Below, piece after piece: positions 1-6,116 of a stretch of 6,880 nucleotides of DNA. The translations under genes were made by a program, and so were the position numbers. The notes beneath the pieces were generated by a model, which saw only the letters and a program-made list of their open reading frames with translations, was not told the DNA's origin and made no database searches. Position 1 is the stretch's first letter. The number at the start of each line of letters is the position of its first letter. Source of the stretch: Anaerolineae bacterium (GTDB lineage Bacteria > Chloroflexota > Anaerolineae > UBA1429); assembly GCA_016928125.1 (NCBI GenBank), contig JAFGLK010000203.1:1-6880 (forward strand), given 5' to 3'.

Positions 1-81
1 CCGCTGGAGCGGGTCAAAGAGGGCTTTGATATCGTGCGCGAACAGCGCGGGCTGAAGGTGGTCATCCGGATGGAGGCGTAG
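1..81 (+). CDS. C-terminal end of a probable zinc-type (MDR) alcohol/polyol dehydrogenase, 5'-truncated
   Basis: Frame 1 is open from the first base to a TAG stop at 79-81 and gives 26 residues. The peptide starts PLERVKEGFDIVREQ and ends KVVIRMEA. It matches the usual tail of medium-chain dehydrogenases (threonine, sorbitol and related dehydrogenases): a Pro-Leu-Glu-led helix with 'AF/GF' in its middle, then a final strand 'KVV(I/L)'. Family members of this type oxidise or reduce alcohols, polyols or sugars with NAD(P). The catalytic zinc and nucleotide-binding regions lie outside the window, so substrate and completeness cannot be judged. The gene converges on the ABC transporter operon. 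A sugar or polyol dehydrogenase beside a sugar importer would fit one catabolic locus, but convergent orientation argues against co-transcription. The assignment rests on a short tail only. Confidence 0.65.
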   Translation, partial: PLERVKEGFDIVREQRGLKVVIRMEA

Positions 82-430
82 TTGGAGTTTCGATCTCGTT
101 CACCAAGTTCAGAGCTGTTCAAAAGACCCTTGGCGTTATTGGGCGGATCTCTAGAGGGCTCGAGAGCGCGGAGCGGCAATGATGGAGAGGGGAGCGCGGG
201 TGCGTCGACGTGTCTTCGATCCAGGCGCCGCTGTCCGGATTCTCGGCCAGGCCGTCACGCCTCGCGGCCAAAGGGGCCCAGATGATGCTCGCCCAAGAGC
301 TGACCCTCGACGGCAGCTGTGGTGTGATCGACGGCAATCGGCCAGGGGCCATGCGCTGGTGAAGGGAGTGAGACGGGGTGGGCCGGCCTCGGCCGTCGGC
401 GCCCCGTCGGTGGTGCAAAACAAGACAACC
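82..430. other. Convergent intergenic region, no gene recognised
   Basis: This 349-base gap lies between the plus-strand dehydrogenase stop and the minus-strand permease stop. Reading frames here on either strand either run antisense into the permease gene or lack a convincing start and family resemblance. The only clear structure is the GC-rich hairpin at 372-408. I see no tRNA, insertion-sequence end or repeat array. Confidence 0.6.
372..408. terminator. GC-rich nested hairpin, possible transcription end for the converging genes
   Basis: GACGGGG (372-378) pairs perfectly with CCCCGTC (402-408). Inside that loop GGCCG (381-385) pairs with CGGCC (390-394) around a 4-base loop. The structure lies 22 bases beyond the permease stop on the minus strand. 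There is no T-run on either side, so it is not a textbook intrinsic terminator. It could be a Rho-assisted end, an mRNA 3' stabiliser, or chance pairing in GC-rich DNA. Confidence 0.4.
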
Positions 431-1354
431 TCAGAGCTTGAGGATGCCCTCGGTGAGGCCGCGGATGAACCAGCGCTGCAGGGCCACAAAGACGATGATC
501 ACCGGCAGCATTGAGATCAGATAGGCCGCCGAGTTGGCGCCATAGGTGGAGATCTGGTGACGCTGGAACTCGGCCGACCAGCCGATGGTGGAGGTGATCC
601 CCACGGCCACGGTGTAGAGCTTTTGCGAGTCGAGCATCGTCCAGGTAAAGAGATAGTCGCCCCAGATGGCCACAAAGGCGAAAATGGCGATGATCACGAC
701 GCCGGCGCTGCCCATCGGCAGGGCGATGTGCCACAGGAGCTCCAGCGTGCTGGCGCCGTCGATGACAGCCGAGTCCTCCAGCTCGCGCGGGATGGCCAGG
801 AACGACTGACGCATGATGAACACCGGCACGCTCAAGCTGGCGCCGTGAGCCAGGATCAGCCCGAGGTAGCTGTTGCGCAGATGCAGAAAGTGCATCATCT
901 CGTACGCCGCCATGAGTCCTCCCGCGCGCGGCAGGAACATGAGTCCCAACAGCAGGTAGAATAGCAGATCGCGCCCCTTGAACTCGAGCCGGGCGAAGGC
1001 GAACCCCGCGAGCGTGGCCGCGGCGATCTGCACGCCCATGCCGCCGAAGGTGATGATGCAGCTATTCTTCAGGTAGTTGAGCACTGGCCCCATGATCGAG
1101 ATGCACCACTCCCAGTTGAGCAGAGTCCACTGCCGAGGGAAAAGGCTCGGGATGGCCGCGTACAGCTCCTGCTTGGGCTTGAAGGACGACGAGGTGATCC
1201 AGATCAGGGGCAAGAGGCAGGCCAGGCTCACGACCAGCATGACGGCATGGGCGACGAGCCGCCCCAGTCGCGCCCGGATGCGCAAGAGCCACCGCCGCCC
1301 GAACTCCAGGCGCCGCTCGGCAAGCGGGATCTCCATTTGGGTTGAGGAGTTCAT
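431..1354 (-). CDS. ABC sugar transporter permease, MalG/CUT1 type
   Basis: This 307-residue inner-membrane protein is the second half of the transmembrane channel of a CUT1-type carbohydrate importer. The basic N-terminal segment (R14-R32) precedes the first membrane helix at about 33-55. Next comes the family-typical SSFKP segment (55-60), a periplasmic part, and five further hydrophobic stretches. The ATPase-docking (EAA) loop is at about 189-213: IPRELEDSAVIDGAS followed by the 'ALP' turn. The usual Glu-Ala-Ala core reads Glu-Asp-Ser-Ala here, a mild deviation, while the Asp-Gly-Ala is kept. The end, QRWFIRGLTEGILKL, is typical of MalG-like proteins. The start at 1354 was chosen because AGAAAGG sits 8 bases upstream and the ATG is 2 bases after the stop of permease 1, which suggests translational coupling. 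Length and helix pattern are normal. The family call is strong; the transported sugar is unknown. Confidence 0.93.
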   Translation of the reverse strand: MNSSTQMEIPLAERRLEFGRRWLLRIRARLGRLVAHAVMLVVSLACLLPLIWITSSSFKPKQELYAAIPSLFPRQWTLLNWEWCISIMGPVLNYLKNSCIITFGGMGVQIAAATLAGFAFARLEFKGRDLLFYLLLGLMFLPRAGGLMAAYEMMHFLHLRNSYLGLILAHGASLSVPVFIMRQSFLAIPRELEDSAVIDGASTLELLWHIALPMGSAGVVIIAIFAFVAIWGDYLFTWTMLDSQKLYTVAVGITSTIGWSAEFQRHQISTYGANSAAYLISMLPVIIVFVALQRWFIRGLTEGILKL

Positions 1355-1356
1355 CG

Positions 1357-2301
1357 TCAGGCCCTTTCTGTGCGCATCAGCTTGAATACCAGCGCCGCCA
1401 TGCCCATGCTGATCAGGCCCACCACCAGATTCATCGCCGCCGCATAGCCCATGCGCATGTCGCCCCAGGTGAATGCCACGCGATAGAGGTAGAGGCCCAG
1501 GGTCATCGTGCTTTCCGCCGGCCCGCCGTTGGTGAGGAGCATGACTTGCTCGGTGGCGCTCCAGATGCCCGCCGACAGGACCAGAACCAGGGTGAAGATC
1601 GGCTTGAGGAGCGGGATGGTGATGTACCACATCTGCTTGAAGCGACCGGCCCCATCCAGAGCGGCGGCCTCGTACAGCTCGCGATTGATGTTGTACATGC
1701 CGATGAGAAAGAGCATGGCGTTGTAGCCAAAGCCCTTCCACAGGCTGGCCAATACGCACGAGGGCAGGGCCCACTCGATGGAGCTGAGCCAGCGGATATG
1801 CACCTTGGTGCCCAACAAGCCCGAGAGGAGCACATTCAGGTAGCCGAACTGCTCGTCGTAGAGCTGGCCCCACACCAGCATGGCGGCGGCGATGGGCAAA
1901 ACTACCGGCAGGTAGACCGCCACACGGTGGAACGACACCAGTGGCCCCTCGCCCAAACTGGCGATCAGCAACGCTATCACAAAACTCAGCACCAGGTCGA
2001 TGGGAAAGAGCATCAGTGTGAACCTGACCGACGTCCACAGGCTGGCCCAGAAGCGGGCGTCATGGACCATCTCGACATAGTTTTGCAGCCCGTTAAAGCT
2101 GGAAAAGAGCCCGGTGGTCTCGGGAATCAGGAAGCGATAGTTCTGGAACGCCATGAGGACGCCGCGAAAGATCGGCCAGGTGTCAAACACCAGGTAGAGC
2201 AGGAAGGCGGGCAGGATGAGCAAGTAGCCCATCTTGTTGCCCCAGCGCTGCGCTCGCAGGGCGCGCACCTCACGCACCAGGGTGCTCAACGATGACGACA
2301 T
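1357..2301 (-). CDS. ABC sugar transporter permease, MalF/UgpA-like CUT1 type
   Basis: This 314-residue inner-membrane protein partners the MalG-type permease to form the import channel. After a basic N-terminus it shows a first helix at about 24-40 (MGYLLILPAFLLYL) and the common 'WPI' turn. More helices lie at about 90-115, 125-147, 180-202, 230-250 and 285-307. The cytoplasmic ATPase-docking loop at 207-234 is nearly consensus: RELYEAAALDGAGRF followed by ITIPLLKP. A segment typical of this family, LLTNGGPAESTMTL, is at 255-268. The ATG at 2301 was chosen because GGGAGG lies 6 bases upstream and the next residues fit a short cytoplasmic tail; the open frame runs further upstream without a better start. 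A stem-loop region separates it from the binding-protein gene, and permease 2 follows after 2 bases. No ABC ATPase is in the window. Substrate cannot be read from the sequence. Confidence 0.94.
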   Translation of the reverse strand: MSSSLSTLVREVRALRAQRWGNKMGYLLILPAFLLYLVFDTWPIFRGVLMAFQNYRFLIPETTGLFSSFNGLQNYVEMVHDARFWASLWTSVRFTLMLFPIDLVLSFVIALLIASLGEGPLVSFHRVAVYLPVVLPIAAAMLVWGQLYDEQFGYLNVLLSGLLGTKVHIRWLSSIEWALPSCVLASLWKGFGYNAMLFLIGMYNINRELYEAAALDGAGRFKQMWYITIPLLKPIFTLVLVLSAGIWSATEQVMLLTNGGPAESTMTLGLYLYRVAFTWGDMRMGYAAAMNLVVGLISMGMAALVFKLMRTERA

Positions 2302-2307
2302 AGGATG

Positions 2308-2313
2308 CCTCCC
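2308..2313 (-). promoter_or_regulatory. Ribosome binding site of permease 1
   Basis: GGGAGG on the minus strand, 6 bases before the ATG at 2301. It decides the start of a frame that is open for a further 270 bases upstream. The same GGGAGG hexamer precedes the binding protein (3808-3813) and the TauE-type gene (6036-6041). Confidence 0.8.
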
Positions 2314-2322
2314 GTCAGGAAT

Positions 2323-2361
2323 GCTCCGCAGAGGCCCCTGAAACGGCAGCCTGCGCGGAGC
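2323..2361 (-). repeat. Second intercistronic inverted repeat, just ahead of permease 1
   Basis: GCTCCGC (2323-2329) is the exact reverse complement of GCGGAGC (2355-2361). Pairing continues inward through a G-U pair, one mismatch and four more pairs. In the transcript the hairpin would end 9 bases upstream of the permease 1 ribosome binding site. It could affect ribosome loading or block nucleases. There is no T-run, so it is not a standard terminator. Confidence 0.45.
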
Positions 2362-2381
2362 TCGGGATGTCGCGCCTGGAC

Positions 2382-2411
2382 TGGCGCCGACAGCGGGCAC
2401 TGTCGGCGCCA
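2382..2411 (-). terminator. Perfect 12-bp stem-loop between binding-protein and permease genes
   Basis: TGGCGCCGACAG (2382-2393) and CTGTCGGCGCCA (2400-2411) are perfect reverse complements around a 6-base loop. In the transcript the hairpin starts 20 bases after the binding-protein stop. No U-run follows. The most likely role is therefore an mRNA 3' stabiliser or partial terminator that lets the binding protein be made in excess over the permeases. Intercistronic structures between binding-protein and permease genes are known to do this in maltose-type operons. The structure is seen directly; its function is inferred. Confidence 0.7.
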
Positions 2412-2431
2412 CCTCTGACTCGAGACCGCGT

Positions 2432-3799
2432 TTACGCTTGCTTGGCCAGCTCCGCCTTGATGTCGGCCAAGCACTTGTCCATGGCGATCTTGGGATCGGG
2501 CTCTTGACCCAGGAAGTAGCTCTGGGTCCACTTGGTGAGCATATCGTTCTGGATCGAATAAGACGCCACATGCGGGAGCGGGATGCACTGGTCGTACATC
2601 TTGCGGATCTCGAGCATCCAGGCCCAGTCGGGATTGGGCGCGACCGCCGTGTCGTACACTGACTTGTAGCAGGGCGTCTTGGCCGTCTCGCAGATCGCGG
2701 TCTGCATGGCCTCGTTCTGCGGGCCCCACAGCCACAGGAGCGCGTCCATGGCCTCCTTCGGGTAGGGCGCGCCCTGAAGCAGGCCCATGGCCATCACCTC
2801 GCAGGCGGCGGTGCCGCCACCCGGGTAGAGCGGCATGGGCATGGGGTCGGCGATGGCGGTCTTGCCCCAGATCGACTGGCCCCAGATGATCCAGGCCCCG
2901 GGCTCGAAGGTCATGCCGATCTTGTTCTTCTTCCAGAGATCGGTAGTGTCCTGGTAGAAGGGCATGGGGCTCAGATCCTCGTCCTGCCATTGCTTGCAGA
3001 GCTGCAGAGCATACTGAAAGTCCTCAGAGGTGACGTTCAGGATGCCCTCGTCGCTGAAGGGCTCCTTGGTGATGTTGTAGAAGATGCCGCCTGGGCCATC
3101 GTACACCCACCAGTTGCCCGTGGCAATGCCAAAGACGTCCTCGCCTTTGAACTGGTCGCGGATCTTGCGCGCCGCCAGGGTGATGTCCTCCCAGGTTTTG
3201 GGCACGGATTCGATCCCCACGGCGTTGCAGTACTCCAATTGCAGGCCGAAGGCGGTCACGTCCATGTCCATCGGCAAGGCGTAAGTCTTGCCCTCGATGA
3301 CCATCTGCGCCTTGACCAAGTCAAGCCAGTCATCGGCGATCTTGGCGGCGCCGGGGATGGACGAGGACTGGATATAGTCGTCCATGGGCTGGACCAGCCC
3401 CATCTTGATGGCAGCCAATCCCTCGCGCCAGGGATTGAACTCGCTGGCAGTATTCCAGATGGGGTTCCCGGCCCGCACGGCGGCCAGGTGCTTCTGCTCC
3501 CAGCCGTCCGTCAGCGCCTCGACCTCGATTTTGACCTCGGGGTGTTCGGCGTTGTACTGGCGCAGCAGGTTATCCACCGGCACCTCACCGGTGATCCACG
3601 ACATGACGAGCAGTTTGACCACCGGCACGCCCTTGGGGGCTGGCTTTTCCACCACCTTCTCGACGATCTTGGTGACCTCTTTCTCAACGACCTTCTCGAC
3701 TTCGACCACCTTGGGCTGGCAGGCCCCAGCCAGGACCGAAGCCGAGGTCAGCGCGACGGTGCGCAGAAACGTCCGCCGGTTCAGCGTTAGATCGGACAT
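2432..3799 (-). CDS. ABC sugar-type solute-binding lipoprotein (CUT1, SBP_bac_1 fold)
   Basis: This 455-residue extracytoplasmic receptor captures the substrate and delivers it to the two permeases encoded just downstream. The N-terminus carries a twin-arginine-like motif (NRRTFLR, 7-13), a hydrophobic stretch (14-26) and a candidate lipid-anchored Cys27 in VLAGAC, so it is probably exported by Tat and anchored by lipid. Residues 31-52 form a Val/Glu/Lys linker of repeated VVEK/IVEK units, probably helical. The two-lobed domain begins near residue 60 (KLLVMSWITGE). It has the usual early 'YNAEHPEVKIEVE' strand-turn and the 'YALPMDMDVTAFGLQ' hinge segment. It is rich in Trp, as sugar-binding proteins usually are. 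The ATG at 3799 was chosen because GGGAGG lies 8 bases upstream and the signal begins right there; frame upstream of it lacks a good start. Normal length for the family. Substrate unknown. Confidence 0.94.
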   Translation of the reverse strand: MSDLTLNRRTFLRTVALTSASVLAGACQPKVVEVEKVVEKEVTKIVEKVVEKPAPKGVPVVKLLVMSWITGEVPVDNLLRQYNAEHPEVKIEVEALTDGWEQKHLAAVRAGNPIWNTASEFNPWREGLAAIKMGLVQPMDDYIQSSSIPGAAKIADDWLDLVKAQMVIEGKTYALPMDMDVTAFGLQLEYCNAVGIESVPKTWEDITLAARKIRDQFKGEDVFGIATGNWWVYDGPGGIFYNITKEPFSDEGILNVTSEDFQYALQLCKQWQDEDLSPMPFYQDTTDLWKKNKIGMTFEPGAWIIWGQSIWGKTAIADPMPMPLYPGGGTAACEVMAMGLLQGAPYPKEAMDALLWLWGPQNEAMQTAICETAKTPCYKSVYDTAVAPNPDWAWMLEIRKMYDQCIPLPHVASYSIQNDMLTKWTQSYFLGQEPDPKIAMDKCLADIKAELAKQA

Positions 3800-3807
3800 G
3801 ATCTGAT

Positions 3808-3813
3808 CCTCCC
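3808..3813 (-). promoter_or_regulatory. Ribosome binding site of the binding-protein gene
   Basis: GGGAGG on the minus strand, 8 bases before the ATG at 3799. It supports this start over upstream in-frame TTG-type starts and places the twin-arginine signal at the true N-terminus. Confidence 0.8.
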
Positions 3814-3879
3814 GTACTCTGAGCAAACGATGCAAGGCGACGACTCCACTGTCAGATGCACGCGGCTGGCCTCCTTTCC

Positions 3880-3926
3880 CTCTGCAGAGAGCGCCCAGAT
3901 CCGAACCGGGCGCCAACGAAGCAGAG
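3880..3926 (-). repeat. Nested inverted repeat between the URO-D gene and the binding-protein gene
   Basis: CTCTGC (3880-3885) pairs with GCAGAG (3921-3926), and inside it GCGCCC (3891-3896) pairs with GGGCGC (3908-3913). The left arm also belongs to a 10-bp palindrome, CTCTGCAGAG (3880-3889), so an alternative fold is possible. It begins 3 bases after the URO-D stop on the minus strand. No T-run follows. It may be an intercistronic processing or attenuation structure that separates expression of the two genes; the pairing is real but the role is a guess. Confidence 0.4.
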
Positions 3927-3929
3927 CCC

Positions 3930-5093
3930 TCACACGGCGATGGGATAGTCGCGCACCCGTCGCCACTGGTCGATCAGACACTCCAGGCTCTGCCTGGGCG
4001 TATAGTCAAAGATGTTGTCGATGGGCGAGAGAATGGCGCCGCCGCCGGGGCCCAGGACGCGCACGGCGCGATCCACCTCATCTCGGATCTCCTTTTCGCT
4101 GCCCGTCACCAGCGTGACGGTACCGTTGAGCCCCCCCAGGAGACACATCCGACCGCCCGCCACGCGCTTGAAGAGCTCCAGGTCCACCGTTGCATCCTGC
4201 ACCGGGTCCACACCCCAGAGGATGTCCACGCCGATCTCGACCAGGTCGTCCAGGCGGGGGCGGAGTCCGCTGGTGCAGATGTAGCTGAACCTGGCGCCGC
4301 CAGCATGCACGAGATCAGCGATGGCCTTGAGCCTGGGCTTGAGGAAGCGGCGAAAGCCTGCCACGCCCCAGAAATCGGTGGACTCGTACCACGCGCGCAG
4401 CGTGATGATGTCCACGCCGGCATCGAGGAGCAGGGCGATGCGCTGGCGCTCCCAGCCGAGGGTATGCTCCAGCAGGGCGTCCACCAGCTCGGGCTGGTCT
4501 GCCTGGGCCATGATCAGGCCCTGGGCGCCCAAGAGCCAGAAGGGCATGTCGCCCAAGCAGATCCAGCCGCCCTCGATCAACGCGCCGCGTCGTTGGTCCA
4601 GCGCCTTCATGCGGGCAATGGCGGCGCGAAAGCGTGCGATCTGGTCGTGGGTGGGCGGTCGGTGGAAATGGTCGAGGCGCTCCACATCGGCCAGGGTCTT
4701 GATCGGAAACTCGAGGCTGCGGGGCACGTTCAGGTCGCCGGTGAGGCCGACGTCGTCCCCGCCGGACCAGTCGTCCGTCTTTTGCACCACCTGGCGCAGG
4801 GGGCCGTCGGGCGTACACCAGACCTTGTGGACGAGCGGATAGCGACTGTCGGCAGGATGCTCCACCCAGACCTGGCTGGTAACGGCTGGGTCGACGGAGA
4901 GTGGCGCGTTGACCAGCATGGTGTCGTCAAGGCCCATGTCGAGCACACGGTCGGCGCGATCGACGATGTCGTCCCAGTTGAGGATCTCAGTGCGGCGGTA
5001 CTGCCAGTTGAACCAGAGGGGCACGTGATCGGCCTCTTGATGGCCGATAGCCGCCAGAAGGCGATCCCGAGAAGACCACAGCCGACTTGACAT
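3930..5093 (-). CDS. URO-D superfamily protein, not HemE
   Basis: This 387-residue cytosolic protein has the layout of the uroporphyrinogen decarboxylase/methyltransferase TIM-barrel family. It has an N-terminal 'RDRLLAAIGHQEADHVPLW' start (9-27), a central 'LLLDAGVDIITL' strand (221-232), then 'FSYICTSG' (269-276). Later segments are 'LVEIGVDILWGVDP' (284-297), 'LLGGLNGT' (318-325) and the C-terminal 'GAILSPIDNI' (352-361). HemE enzymes carry a conserved arginine-rich 'RQAGR' segment after the first strand; here it reads WFNWQYRRTE, so porphyrin decarboxylation is unlikely. Methyltransferase relatives bind zinc through His-x-Cys and a later Cys; here the positions read Tyr271-x-Cys273 and Ile358, so that site is also incomplete. 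The ATG at 5093 was chosen over an in-frame TTG 30 bases upstream because AAAGGA lies 9 bases before it. It is probably the first gene of the importer operon. Reaction unknown. Confidence 0.85.
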   Translation of the reverse strand: MSSRLWSSRDRLLAAIGHQEADHVPLWFNWQYRRTEILNWDDIVDRADRVLDMGLDDTMLVNAPLSVDPAVTSQVWVEHPADSRYPLVHKVWCTPDGPLRQVVQKTDDWSGGDDVGLTGDLNVPRSLEFPIKTLADVERLDHFHRPPTHDQIARFRAAIARMKALDQRRGALIEGGWICLGDMPFWLLGAQGLIMAQADQPELVDALLEHTLGWERQRIALLLDAGVDIITLRAWYESTDFWGVAGFRRFLKPRLKAIADLVHAGGARFSYICTSGLRPRLDDLVEIGVDILWGVDPVQDATVDLELFKRVAGGRMCLLGGLNGTVTLVTGSEKEIRDEVDRAVRVLGPGGGAILSPIDNIFDYTPRQSLECLIDQWRRVRDYPIAV

Positions 5094-5159
5094 GGCCCCC
5101 AGTCCTTTGCAGCGAAACGACAAGGATACGGAGGCACCGGTTGTGCGATGGCGTGGTGT

Positions 5160-5173
5160 TTTGGTGTGCCAAA
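5160..5173. promoter_or_regulatory. Possible operator: dyad TTTGG-N4-CCAAA at the predicted transcription start
   Basis: Five-base perfect arms, TTTGG (5160-5164) and CCAAA (5169-5173), flank TGTG. The dyad starts 4 bases downstream of the -10 box and covers the expected +1 position, where a bound repressor would block initiation. Its size fits a dimeric helix-turn-helix regulator, but no regulator gene is in the window, and it is not a clear match to the CG-centred LacI-type consensus. Confidence 0.4.
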
Positions 5174-5176
5174 CGC

Positions 5177-5205
5177 ATCATAGCATGCCGACAAGGCAGC
5201 GTCAA
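5177..5205 (-). promoter_or_regulatory. Sigma70-type promoter of the URO-D/importer operon
   Basis: On the minus strand TTGACG (5205-5200) is followed after exactly 17 bases by TATGAT (5182-5177). Each hexamer matches the consensus at five of six positions. A TGC directly before TATGAT forms an extended -10. Transcription should start near 5170, which gives a leader of about 77 bases before the ATG at 5093. It is the best promoter visible in the window and lies in the gap after the TauE-type gene. Confidence 0.8.
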
Positions 5206-5261
5206 GCGATTTTCGACGACGGGGAGAGTGAACGATATGGTCCGGCGCTCCCAGAATCGCC

Positions 5262-6026
5262 CTACAGGACGCGCACCGTCTTGATGATCGTCAAGGTCCC
5301 CATGGCGATGGTGAACACGCCGATGATCAGCTTCAGATGCTTGGGCTGCAGCTTGCTGACAATGAGCGCCGCCAGGGGCGTGGAGAGGGCCACCCCCACC
5401 GACATGGCCGCCATGAGGCCCCAATCCACCGCCATGCCGGCCAGGAGATAGGTGACCAGAGCCGCCACACAGGTCACGCCCTCGGCCAGGGCCGTGATGC
5501 CGATGGCGGCGCGCACATTCACGCCCGTCAGAAGCTGCCCGGAGGTGACGATCGGCCCGTAGCCACCGCCGCTTAGCCCCTTGTTGAAGGAGGCGATCGA
5601 GCCGAGAAAGAATAGTCGCACCCAGGAAAAGTCGCGATCCCGGTCGCGATTGGCCAGAACCACGATGCCCACCACAAAGACGAGCACCCCGATGTAGAGG
5701 TTCAGGGCGAACTTGCTGATCTTGAGCGCAAAGAGCACAGCGGTGACCGAGCCCAGCAGACTGAAGACGGCCAACGTGGCGCCGACGCGGAAATCGTTGC
5801 TCCTGGGCGACAAGTCTACGTTCTTGAATTGATGGTGAAACACCACGCTCAGCACATCGCCCACGAGCTGTGAACCGATGACGGCGGGCACAATCAGAAG
5901 CGGGTCATAGCCGATGAGGAGGAGGACGGGGGTCAAGATGGTGCCATAACCCATACCAAGGGCCGAGTCGATGACCTCGAGCGCGAAAGCAATGACTGCC
6001 ACCCAGACAAGGCTCAATGGTTCCAC
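5262..6026 (-). CDS. TauE/SafE (DUF81) family membrane permease
   Basis: This 254-residue, very hydrophobic inner-membrane protein belongs to a family of anion permeases. Some members export sulfite, sulfoacetate or related sulfonates; others take up organic or sulfur anions. It has the family's internal duplication. The first half has EVIDSALGMGYGTILTP (17-33) and 'VPAVIGSQL' (46-54). The second half has FNKGLSGGGYGPIVTSGQ (147-164) and 'GITALAEG' (176-183). About eight membrane segments are visible, with a charged central loop NRDRDRDF (126-133). A GTG start at 6026 was chosen because GGGAGG lies 9 bases upstream and the hydrophobic region begins at once. A longer form from a GTG at 6116 would add 30 residues unlike the family. 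It sits between two URO-D genes, 187 bases after the upstream one. Substrate and direction are unknown. Confidence 0.88.
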   Translation of the reverse strand: MEPLSLVWVAVIAFALEVIDSALGMGYGTILTPVLLLIGYDPLLIVPAVIGSQLVGDVLSVVFHHQFKNVDLSPRSNDFRVGATLAVFSLLGSVTAVLFALKISKFALNLYIGVLVFVVGIVVLANRDRDRDFSWVRLFFLGSIASFNKGLSGGGYGPIVTSGQLLTGVNVRAAIGITALAEGVTCVAALVTYLLAGMAVDWGLMAAMSVGVALSTPLAALIVSKLQPKHLKLIIGVFTIAMGTLTIIKTVRVL

Positions 6027-6035
6027 GATGCGGTG

Positions 6036-6041
6036 CCTCCC
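6036..6041 (-). promoter_or_regulatory. Ribosome binding site that decides the GTG start of the TauE-type gene
   Basis: GGGAGG on the minus strand ends 9 bases before the GTG at 6026-6024. There is no ATG nearby in this frame, so this site is the main reason to place the start here. Confidence 0.7.
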
Positions 6042-6074
6042 AGTTCTATTGTATGTGCACACGGGGGTACCAGG

Positions 6075-6093
6075 GGCCGGCGCAAGGCCGGTC
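6075..6093 (-). repeat. Short GC-rich hairpin upstream of the TauE-type gene
   Basis: CCGGC (6077-6081) pairs with GCCGG (6087-6091) around a 5-base loop, extended by one G-T and one G-C pair. It lacks a T-run on either strand. It is one of two hairpins in the gap between the first URO-D gene and the TauE-type gene. Confidence 0.3.
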
Positions 6094-6116
6094 ACTGCGA
6101 CATGCGCTGCCAGCAC

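Noticed and set aside
101..171. XbaI- and XhoI-like sites close together near 150-162, resembling a cloning linker
   Set aside because: Two six-base sites close together are easily explained by chance and no vector sequence follows on either side.
1342..2295. A 317-codon plus-strand open frame antisense to permease 1
   Set aside because: Its translation is rich in His, Gln, Arg and Glu with no domain likeness, as expected from the reverse strand of a GC-rich gene, while the opposite strand encodes a clear CUT1 permease.
2990..3790. A 266-codon plus-strand frame across the binding-protein gene
   Set aside because: Asp/His/Leu-rich shadow of the opposite strand without a start signal; the minus strand has a signal sequence, ribosome binding site and family motifs.
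4305..5090. A 261-codon plus-strand frame across the URO-D gene
   Set aside because: Shadow frame with no recognisable domain; the minus-strand frame reads as a full URO-D-fold protein.
5094..5123. An upstream TTG start adding 10 residues to the URO-D protein
   Set aside because: No ribosome binding site precedes the TTG, whereas AAAGGA precedes the ATG at 5093, and the family begins close to RDRLLAAI.
6048..6053. TACAAT as a -10 box for the TauE-type gene
   Set aside because: No acceptable -35 box lies 16-18 bases upstream, and the resulting start would leave almost no room before the ribosome binding site.
6027..6116. A longer TauE-type protein starting at the GTG at 6116
   Set aside because: It has no good ribosome binding site, the extra 30 residues do not resemble the family, and GGGAGG supports the GTG at 6026.
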